Positions 58,201-64,000 of a stretch of DNA of 64,000 nucleotides are shown here, in pieces. The stretch comes from Omphiscola glabra (lineage: Eukaryota > Mollusca > Gastropoda > Lymnaeidae): the NCBI GenBank assembly GCA_964017045.1, contig OZ024796.1:926501-990500 (forward strand). The letters run 5' to 3'. The position numbers were made by a program, and so were the translations under genes. The notes beneath the pieces are model-generated. The model was not told the DNA's origin. It saw only the letters and a list, made by a program, of their open reading frames with translations, and did not search any database. How positions within the stretch are numbered: position 1 is the stretch's first letter; each line of letters begins with the position of its first letter.

Positions 58201-60608
58201 ATGCATGCCTTTGTCTGCCGACACGGGACACGGAATGGTGGTCCTTTTCCCAGAGTTGACGTTGAGGGAATCCACAAGACACCTCCTACTTGTCGACCGG
58301 AATTCCAGAAGGGGGAGGGGGGGGCTTACTCTGATACAAAATAGTGCTTTTCACTCATCTCTTAATGTACAACAAATATTGTTATGTTACAGTGCTCATC
58401 ACAACTCAATGAAGAAAATTTGAAAACAAATCTTTTTTGACATTTGAAACCTAGCTCTGTTTTCAGGAAACTTGATATATTTTCCACATTGGCCAGAGAG
58501 ATTAAATATACATTGCATAGACCCAATTTGATGATACCTTGACATTTTGGAGAAGAAATTCAATGTGAGATTTCAGGATTTCAAAATGGCATTTTGATCT
58601 CCATATGATGAAGAATACAATGTTCACGTTTATAGAGATTTCTTTGAGTCAAAGTGGTGGCATGCCCACCTGGCAATGAAAACACCTGGCAATGCCTTAA
58701 AATTGTTTTCTCAAGTATTTATATTATTTCATTTAGCAATTAACAAACCCATGGAAACAAAGTGTTTTCAATATATCCTTTGTATTCCTTTTTTGTGCAA
58801 CTTAGCAATGGCTACAGTTAAGAAATCATATTTCCTTCACCTTCCCCTTGAAAACTAAGGAAAACTGAATTTTGGGAGTTGGGGCTGAATATTTGATAGA
58901 ATGTGTTGTCAAGTTTCAGCTTGATAGGTTGACAGAAAGTGGGTCATTATGCTGTAGGAAGATGTTGCCACACACCCAGACAGAAAGAATCACTCTAACA
59001 ATAGCCAAGTTAATATTGAGGATTTTTTTCTTTTCTCCAAGGCTTAAAAAAAAATAACATTTTTTTTGTCCTAATTCTTTCTCAGATGAACTTAACAACT
59101 GAAAACAATGTGACCAGTTCTTCTGTTAAACAGTGCACAACCGCAGTCAGTGAAGGTAGAGAGCTTCTAAGATTACTTTTTATTAAATCATTGGTAACTA
59201 AATTTTTAAAAATTGCTTTTTGGTTTTTTTAGACAAAAAGTATAGTTGGAGTATTTAGTGGGAGCTTTGGTTGTGTTTGATGCAATTAATGTATTCTACT
59301 TTTTTTTTAAATCTAGATTTATGTGTGGTCACACGAATGACCTTGCTGCTTGTCCGATTTTTCTACAAAATGTGGGTGTTTGGTGCTGCGTACTATTGGC
59401 TGACTTGGGCCTTTTTGGGGGTTTGTACAGTTTTTAATTTTAGATTAAGATTATTTAATAATTTAGATAATCCTTGATTAAATTTAAAAATGTATTGTCA
59501 ATTAATATAAATGCAATTCTCCAAAATGACTGAAATTGACAAACATAGCAACACTAAATCATTTACATGATTTCCATATAAAACAGCAATTCCTAACTGT
59601 GGATCAGAACCTATCTGAATATTTGTTTGTAAATCATAGCAGTGTTGCAGGGTATGCAGGTTTTAAAAAAAAAGTTTTAGACAATAGACAGAGCAGTGTT
59701 GTAGTTATTCCAGATATCATGGTGCCTCCCGCAGTACATTTGTATGTAACCAGGCACAGGGCCGGCCCTAACAGTTGCGGGGCCCTATGCGAGACGGATT
59801 GCGTGGGGCCCAGTCTGGGTAGGGATAAGGATAATAAGTGAAAATTAAGATTTTGTAATATAAAATAAATTCGCGCAGGGCCTATGAAAGTGCGGGGCCC
59901 ATTGCGGCCGCATCGGTTGCAATGGCCTTTTGCCGGCCCTGACCAGGCATACCTTCCCATGGTGCCTCAGTACATTTGTATGTAACCAGGCATACCTTCC
60001 CATGGTGCCTCAGTACATTTGTATGTAACCAGACATACCTTCCCATGGTGCCTCAGTACATTTGTGTGTAACCAGGCGTACCGGAGTTCAACTGTCACGC
60101 ATGAAGCTCTCCGCTTGACAGCTTTTTTTTTTACACTCGGTACTATCAATATAAAATGTGGAGTGGAGATGGGTTGGGTTGTTTTTTTTGAAAATGAAGC
60201 AGGACACACGAGATTTTGAAAATGAAGCAGGACACACGAGATTTTGAAAATGAAGCAGGACACACGAGATTTTGAAAATGAAGCAGGACACACGAGATTT
60301 TGAAAATGAAGGACACACGAGATTTTGAAAATGAAGCAGGACACATGAGATTTTGAAAATGAAGCAGTACACACAAGAAGCAAAATATAATATATTGGCA
60401 AAATATATTTTCTAAATTTCAAAAATTACCAATTTGATCTAGTTTACAGTGTGAAAACTTTCTTAAAGTTAATAATGCCCATTTTTAATTGCAGACTTTT
60501 TTTATTGGTTTCCTTGTGGCAGTCATAAAGAAAAGGCGATCCGCTATTAGTGGTGAAGTTGATGAGGACGACTTTGAGGAAAGTGATGATGAGCTGATAA
60601 GAGGATAA
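44426..60608 (+). CDS. LMBRD1: Lysosomal cobalamin transport protein LMBRD1
   Basis: A multipass lysosomal membrane protein that works with ABCD4 to release vitamin B12 from lysosomes (family knowledge). Fifteen exons join in frame: 44426-44485, 46139-46315, 46525-46588, 46754-46848, 47170-47237, 47483-47571, 50684-50757, 51151-51276, 54205-54422, 54954-55056, 55869-55973, 56486-56626, 59086-59155, 59317-59420 and 60495-60608. The product has 535 residues (human about 540). Family blocks include LVPVDIFLVSYMK (exon 2), YTAYGMSALP (exons 7-8), a charged cytosolic loop ending in RRERHL (exons 8-9), MSGIRNIGIW (exon 11) and FGAAYYWLTWAFLG (exon 14). The tail is acidic (DEDDFEESDDE). Possible luminal glycosylation sites are NNSS, NST, NLT and NVT. 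The start context is AACAAAATGG. Introns make up about 90% of the span and host most of the recent-looking repeats. Confidence 0.97.
44685..44793. mobile_element. Fragment of the AATTGGTGCCA-ended element
   Basis: Matches the right half of 21739-22245 without the hAT insertion: GGGTTCAGGTTAGGT, GTGAATTATAAAAGTTCACG, GGCAACCAAGAAGGCGGCC and the end CATGGCACCAATTGTG. The left end is missing. Confidence 0.75.
45192..45384 (+). mobile_element. SPIN-like hAT MITE, copy 2 (LMBRD1 intron 1)
   Basis: The 193-bp element starts CAGTGGTTCTCAACCTGTGG and ends GGTTGAAAACCACTT. The exact 8-bp target duplication TTATAAGG is at 45184-45191 and 45385-45392. Opposite orientation to copy 1. Confidence 0.88.
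45433..45621. mobile_element. hAT-like MITE (AGGGTTCTTAAG ends)
   Basis: CAAGGGTTCTTAA at the left and TTAAGAACCCCTC at the right are inverted repeats about 190 bp apart. The target duplication is not clear. It lies 48 bp from SPIN copy 2. Confidence 0.5.
46028..46107. repeat. 15-bp tandem repeat, 5 copies
   Basis: TTTCATATGGCAATA repeated exactly, ending about 30 bp before the LMBRD1 exon 2 acceptor. Confidence 0.95.
47587..47773 (+). mobile_element. SPIN-like hAT MITE, copy 3 (start of LMBRD1 intron 6)
   Basis: The 187-bp element starts CAGCGGTTCTCAACCTGTGT and ends GGTTCAGAACCACTG. Flanks CTCTAATT and CTTTAACT are a 6-of-8 target duplication, so this copy is older or mutated. It begins 15 bases after the last base of exon 6. 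Confidence 0.85.
47808..49365. mobile_element. GC-rich dispersed repeat, copy A, split by a LINE
   Basis: The left piece 47808-47885 (CCAGAGCTCATTAAGTCTTC CCC) and right piece 49102-49340 (GAGACAGGCCTACCC, CTAGGGGCTGGG, CTCTAATAGGGTTT) match consecutive parts of the repeat at 57335-57745. The LINE between them is a later insertion. Confidence 0.75.
47886..49101 (-). mobile_element. 5'-truncated CR1/Jockey-type LINE nested in a dispersed repeat
   Basis: Minus-strand frames read YGVPQGSVLGPVLF and a FADD catalytic motif (SFADDTQQYKHT). After a frameshift near 48830 they read SRLDYCNSLLSG, LQKVQNSAARLV and LLYSLHWLPIKAR, the conserved region downstream of the reverse transcriptase. The 3' end carries GCGCTATATAAGACAACTAA and a short (TAA)n tail, seen at 47886-47925 on plus. 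It is inactive, as it is truncated and frameshifted. Confidence 0.85.
49338..50634. repeat. 35-bp minisatellite, about 36 copies
   Basis: Units of GTACAGAATGGTAGTGGTCA ATGTAGTAGATTATG in LMBRD1 intron 6, ending about 50 bp before exon 7. Two variants (GTGGTC and GTGTTC) occur in blocks. The first two units carry a longer AAGACTGCATGAAAAG spacer taken from the adjacent dispersed repeat, showing where the array arose. Confidence 0.97.
51277..51972. other. LMBRD1 intron 8, first part
   Basis: Mixed-composition intronic sequence (51360-51830 richer in C than its surroundings) with no recognisable element or exon. Confidence 0.5.
51973..54150. repeat. 34-bp minisatellite, about 64 copies
   Basis: Units of GTGAGATTGAATATTGCACA TGGGCCACTAAAAT in LMBRD1 intron 8. 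The unit is very uniform. The main variation is TGGGCC versus TGGACC, which lies in blocks; the last 17 or so units (53590 onward) are all TGGACC. It stops 55 bp before the exon 9 acceptor. Confidence 0.98.
54477..54659 (-). mobile_element. SPIN-like hAT MITE, copy 4 (LMBRD1 intron 9)
   Basis: The 183-bp element starts CAGTGGTTCTCAACCTTCCT and ends GGTTGAGAACCGCTG. The exact target duplication CTTTAGAA is at 54469-54476 and 54660-54667. Confidence 0.9.
54672..54722 (-). mobile_element. 3' tail fragment of the CR1/Jockey-type LINE
   Basis: TTATTATTATTAGATGTCTT ATATAGCGCAGTACCCCAGC matches the 3' terminus of the LINE at 47886. A severely 5'-truncated second copy, abutting SPIN copy 4. Confidence 0.75.
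55196..55225 (+). repeat. G30 homopolymer
   Basis: Thirty consecutive G in LMBRD1 intron 10, the longest homopolymer seen here and a strong G-quadruplex candidate on the sense strand of the transcript. Confidence 0.92.
55310..55490. repeat. Pyrimidine-rich (CT)n / CTCTCTATCCCACC minisatellite
   Basis: Nearly pure C/T on plus with degenerate units of CCCACCCTCTCTCTAT, in LMBRD1 intron 10. Not the polypyrimidine tract of exon 11, which is 380 bp further on. Confidence 0.8.
56999..57198. mobile_element. hAT-like MITE (CAGGCCTGCACAAC ends)
   Basis: The 200-bp element in LMBRD1 intron 12 starts CAGGCCTGCACAACATACAG and ends GTTGTGCATGCCTG. Flanks CTGTAGAA and CTTTAGAA form a 7-of-8 target duplication. 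It is an inverted relative of 36870-37081. Confidence 0.82.
57335..58330. mobile_element. GC-rich dispersed repeat, copy B (LMBRD1 intron 12)
   Basis: GC content is sharply higher than in the surrounding intron. The first 400 bp match the split copy at 47808-49365, and 57960-58330 continues in the same composition. No protein-coding frame is recognised. The repeat class is unknown. Confidence 0.6.
59717..60080. repeat. 43-bp tandem repeat, 4 copies, one interrupted by a hAT MITE
   Basis: Units of CCATGGTGCCTCAGTACATT TGTATGTAACCAGGCATACCTT in LMBRD1 intron 14. The first unit is split by the element at 59757-59941. Confidence 0.9.
59757..59941. mobile_element. hAT MITE (CAGGGCCGGCCCT ends)
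   Basis: The 185-bp GC-rich element starts CAGGGCCGGCCCTAAC and ends TTTGCCGGCCCTG. The exact 8-bp target duplication ACCAGGCA is at 59749-59756 and 59942-59949. It inserted within a 43-bp tandem repeat unit. Confidence 0.9.
60189..60376. repeat. 28-bp tandem repeat, about 7 copies
   Basis: GAAAATGAAGCAGGACACAC GAGATTTT repeated, with one unit lacking GCA. It lies in LMBRD1 intron 14 about 120 bp before exon 15. Spurious SCFIFKISCVLLHFQ-like frames arise on minus. Confidence 0.95.
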
Positions 60609-60705
60609 AAGACTGTGACACAATCTGTGATTACCCCAAGATATAATGTAAATAATTCAGCAAAAGTTACAGGGACAGATTTTTGATGTTGATAATTTGT
60701 TACTA

Positions 60706-60711
60706 AATAAA
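60706..60711 (+). other. LMBRD1 polyadenylation signal (AATAAA)
   Basis: AATAAA about 100 bp after the LMBRD1 stop codon. Confidence 0.6.
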
Positions 60712-63185
60712 TTAATTCTTTTGTACCGGTACTTTTCAAAAATCGTCTGTAAAATTTACATTGCAACTTTTGCAGGAAAAAGTTTGTGTCTAGTTAATAC
60801 TTTAGCTAACCACAATGAACTATCAGTTTTCATGACAAATTAGTTTATTTTAAATAAAATGTATAAATGTTAAGTATAAATAAAAGTCCTATTTGGCTTA
60901 CTAGCCCTTCTTGCCCTAGAGCAGCGGTTCTCAACCTGGGGGTCGCGCATCCCTCTCCCAGGGGTCGCCTAAGACCCTCTGAAAACACACATACTTTACA
61001 GTTATGAAGTAGAAACAAAAATAATTTTGTGGCTGGGGGTCGCCACAACATGAGGCACTATATTATATTAAAGGGTAGCAGCATTAATAAGGTTGAGAAC
61101 CGCTGCCGTAGAGCATATTTTTTGGTTTATTGACACTTTATTTGCCACATGATACACAAAATATTTTAGTGAATCATATAATAATTATCTTTTTTTCTTT
61201 GTTGTGTAAGTACATATGTTGTTATCTTAATAATTTGGAGGAATTTTTTTTTTTTTTATCAGTCTTAGCTTGGTAAGTTTTTATATAAACTATGTTTTAT
61301 CAGATTTATTCTAAAAATAACGCAAAAATGTTATCTAATTGTAAAAAATTATCAAAGACAGTTGCAGTAGTTGTCTGGGAGAATACTTTAGCCAAAATCT
61401 AATAGGAGACATTGTAATAGAATTACTTATATTTTAGAAAAAGATATAATTAAAACCTGTTAATACTGTTAATTGGTTTCTGTGCCAAATAAGTTATTGG
61501 TATGGATCAACTCTAGGTATTGTATGTGAACAGAAAATAGAATTTTTTTTAGTTATGTATTTCACATTCTCAATTTTGTACATGTTAATTTTTGCTCTTT
61601 TTATAAAAATAAATCTTTTTTGGTGAATTAAGTTTGGGTGAATTAACTTGATTGAAATGAAGATGTTTTGTCTAGACAAATTAGGATTGAAATGAAGTTG
61701 TTTTGTCTAGACAAATGAGATTGAAATGAAGTTGTTTTGTCTAGACAACTTAGTTATACTGTTATATAATATAATCAAAGCTAAACTTGCTTTTTAAGTG
61801 ACACTAGATTATAAACTTTTCTCAAATGAACCAGTCTGTATGGAGCTAAATAATAAAAATCATATTCAAAAACTAAGAAACCAAGGTAGAGAATTTTTTT
61901 AATAGGAATGTTTTAATGACCAGTTACCAAAATCATATCTAAAATGGTGACGGTTGGTTTAAACAAATTCTGCTTGTTAGTTCATGGCAAAAAAAAGTAC
62001 AATTAATATTACTGCTAGTTGACAGAATAACATATTTTAAGTTGAATTTATATTTTAAATCATTAAATTACTCTAAACAGCACAATACCTTGACAGAAAT
62101 CAATGAAAATCAATGTAGATTTAAGACTTTTAAAAATAATTTTTAATAATTCTAAGCTATTTGTTTATTTTTTTTCTTCAAAAAATATAATTTAAATTTA
62201 ATAAAAAAATTAATTCTTCATTAAGTCACAAAATAAGCAGTGATGCTCCTTTAAAGTATCATTTTGACAATTGTTAATTTTTTTTTGTAATTTATAAAAA
62301 AACCTAAAACTTGAAATCAATAAAAACCTTTTTAAGACAAAATTTCCTTTTCTTAAAAAGGGTTTATTGACTTTAGTAATATTTTCCATTACAAATTTTC
62401 TTTTTATTAAATAAATATTAAATTAAACATTAATCAATCTTAAATCCCCCATGCAGCTATAGTTTTATCTTAATAAAACATGCAAATAAATGTTTTATAA
62501 CAGAACCAAAAGAATGTACAATATTTGTTAAAGTTAAAGATTAAGTTATAAAGGTTAACAATAAATTTGACATTAATTTTTACCAATACAAAACATTACA
62601 GTAAAATCAGTTGGTACACAAATATTTTTAATTTTCCTCCCAGTACCTACTTTTCATAATTCAATCTTTCAACAAAACATCTAACATAATAATTTTATTC
62701 CTTCCGTTGTTCCAAAATGAAAACTTGTTATCGTAATGGGCATTTCTGGCCTAATAAATACACAGTTAAGTTTATGTTTGGAAGAGTGAGAAGAAACGAA
62801 CAGGCATAATTATTTCAATTCACTCTGAAAAAAAAAGAGTTTGATATACAAAGCAGGCTAAAAGTTTGGTTGAGCAAATTAGGCTCATCAGTGCTTCAAA
62901 AAGCTTTCTTGGAGTCGAATTTTATGCCTCTGAGGATTAGCTTTATATACAGATGCTTTAAAGTGCTAATTTTCTCTCCATTTTTTTTAGATATTCTGTT
63001 GGGTCTTTCTTGAAAGAAAACAACAAGTTCAAGTAAACCCCAGTCTAATTAAATCATCACATTACAATTATTTTTTTTTATTGTACTTCACACTAAGGGA
63101 CTACAATGTTCTTAAATTTAGAACCATACATAGATCATTTCTATCACTTTTATTGTGACACAAGCTGAATTCACCAAAATACACA
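60712..63185. other. Convergent LMBRD1-AP1M intergenic region
   Basis: Very AT-rich sequence. It holds SPIN copy 5, a ~35-bp triplication at about 61630-61750 (ATTGAAATGAAG and TTTTGTCTAGACAA), and the 3' UTR of the AP-1 mu gene on minus. AATAAA on the minus strand at 63079-63084 is about 100 bp after that stop codon. No further gene seen. Confidence 0.6.
60922..61105 (+). mobile_element. SPIN-like hAT MITE, copy 5 (LMBRD1 3' flank)
   Basis: The 184-bp element starts CAGCGGTTCTCAACCTGGGG and ends GGTTGAGAACCGCTG. Flanks CCCTAGAG and CCGTAGAG are a 7-of-8 target duplication. Confidence 0.87.
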
Positions 63186-63693
63186 CTAGTTGGTTCGGAG
63201 TTGGTAATCACCATTCTGTGTGATGTATCTGACCCATGGGAGAGCTTGGTAACCACTCTTTTCAATGATCTTCAGATAACGAACCTGAGATTGAAAAAAT
63301 TTTACAAATTAGATAAAAATAATAACATGCAATGATAAGTAGTGCACATTAATAAACTTCTTTCTAACTTATGTTTTTGTCAAATTAATTTTGTTTAGTT
63401 ACTGATCATATGATGTGGTCTAAAATAAATTTTAAAAGCATCAATTTGCGTCCACATTAAAAAAATTTAATATATCATAACTTTGTCTTTGAAATTTTGT
63501 TTAATCACTACTAGTATTGAAATGTTTGAAAATATGTAATGTGGCTTAAAATTGTAAGTTTGTTTACCTGGATACCAGAGACTGTAAAATAAGGAATTTC
63601 AAACTTGACACTTATGGGTGGCTTCCCTTCCAATTCTTCGTTCTGAACACTTGGCAAGCCAAAGTGGGCCCTCATCAAGTATTCTTTACCACC
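63186..63693 (-). CDS. AP1M1: AP-1 complex subunit mu (C-terminal two exons)
   Basis: The medium chain of the clathrin adaptor AP-1, which selects tyrosine-signal cargo at the trans-Golgi network and endosomes. Two exons are visible: 63568-63693 (42 codons, begins GGKEYLMRAHFGLPSV, ends FTVSGIQ) and 63186-63284 (33 codons with stop, begins VRYLKIIEKSGYQALPWVRY, ends DYQLRTN). Both are phase 0 and bounded by GT-AG. They are the end of the mu-homology domain and nearly identical to AP1M1/AP1M2 across animals. AP-2 mu differs in this region. The rest of the gene lies past the right edge on the minus strand. Confidence 0.94.
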
Positions 63694-64000
63694 CTATACA
63701 AGGTTTTTTAAATAAATTTTATATTTTTTAAAAATTGTTTTTTTTTCCATTTTTTACAGCTTAAGATTATTGAGCATTTGCATTCTCTCATTGAGTTGAT
63801 ATTACTTTTCTTTAGAGGTCTTCTTCAGTACATTTTGCTACCTCCAAGGGTAAATGTCCATAATTAAAACTTTCTGCATTAACTATTAATCACAGCAAAT
63901 GTGTTTCTGATTTTCACTAAATCCAATAGACTGCATTGGAAAAGTTGAATTTTTTTTTGACAGCATGTTGATTGATAATATTAGAAGGAGATAAATTGCA

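Noticed and set aside
60088..60422. Minus-strand frames with SCFIFKISCVLLHFQNLVCP repeats resembling membrane segments
   Set aside because: The 28-bp minisatellite in LMBRD1 intron 14 explains them.

Overview
This is an AT-rich, intron-rich animal nuclear window. It carries five conserved housekeeping genes whose exons are short and separated by long introns full of minisatellites and transposon relics. A mollusc, most likely a pulmonate or other heterobranch snail, is the best guess. That rests on the protein sequences, the RTE and CR1-type retrotransposon relics, and short hAT elements that look like SPIN, a family reported from the pond snail Lymnaea. The species is inference; the genes are read directly from spliced exons that join in frame.

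Layout. Positions 1-11947 hold no supportable gene. This part is a stack of tandem arrays (51-bp units at 1-2410, then 35-, 14-, 22- and 54-bp units, a 28-bp family at 5815-6963 and a 39-to-14-bp family at 7419-8049) separated by AT-rich sequence. PLAA (13 exons, minus strand, 11948-23718) follows, with introns carrying a SINE-like repeat, two copies of a hairpin-ended repeat and a hAT element nested in another element. HSDL2 (8 exons, plus strand, 25382-32437) diverges from PLAA and starts with a 17-nt coding exon. PIGW (5 exons, minus strand, 34199-43986) has a broken RTE retrotransposon in its first intron. LMBRD1 (15 exons, plus strand, 44426-60608) diverges from PIGW across a 439-bp gap, and its introns hold most of the SPIN-like elements plus two very large minisatellites. 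The last two exons of the AP-1 mu subunit gene (minus strand) lie at 63186-63693, and that gene continues beyond the window.

The genes do not form a pathway. They act in ubiquitin/p97 handling (PLAA), peroxisomal or mitochondrial lipid metabolism (HSDL2), GPI-anchor synthesis in the ER (PIGW), lysosomal cobalamin export (LMBRD1) and clathrin sorting at the trans-Golgi network (AP1M).

The most unusual signals are minisatellites whose unit contains a real splice site: repeated 5' splice sites at PLAA exon 10 and repeated 3' splice sites at PIGW exon 2. Others are five SPIN-like elements with 8-bp target duplications, and a repeat family ending in a 29-bp-arm hairpin that carries paired YY1-type motifs. 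I found no sign of a bacterial-style system, CRISPR array, rRNA or tRNA gene.
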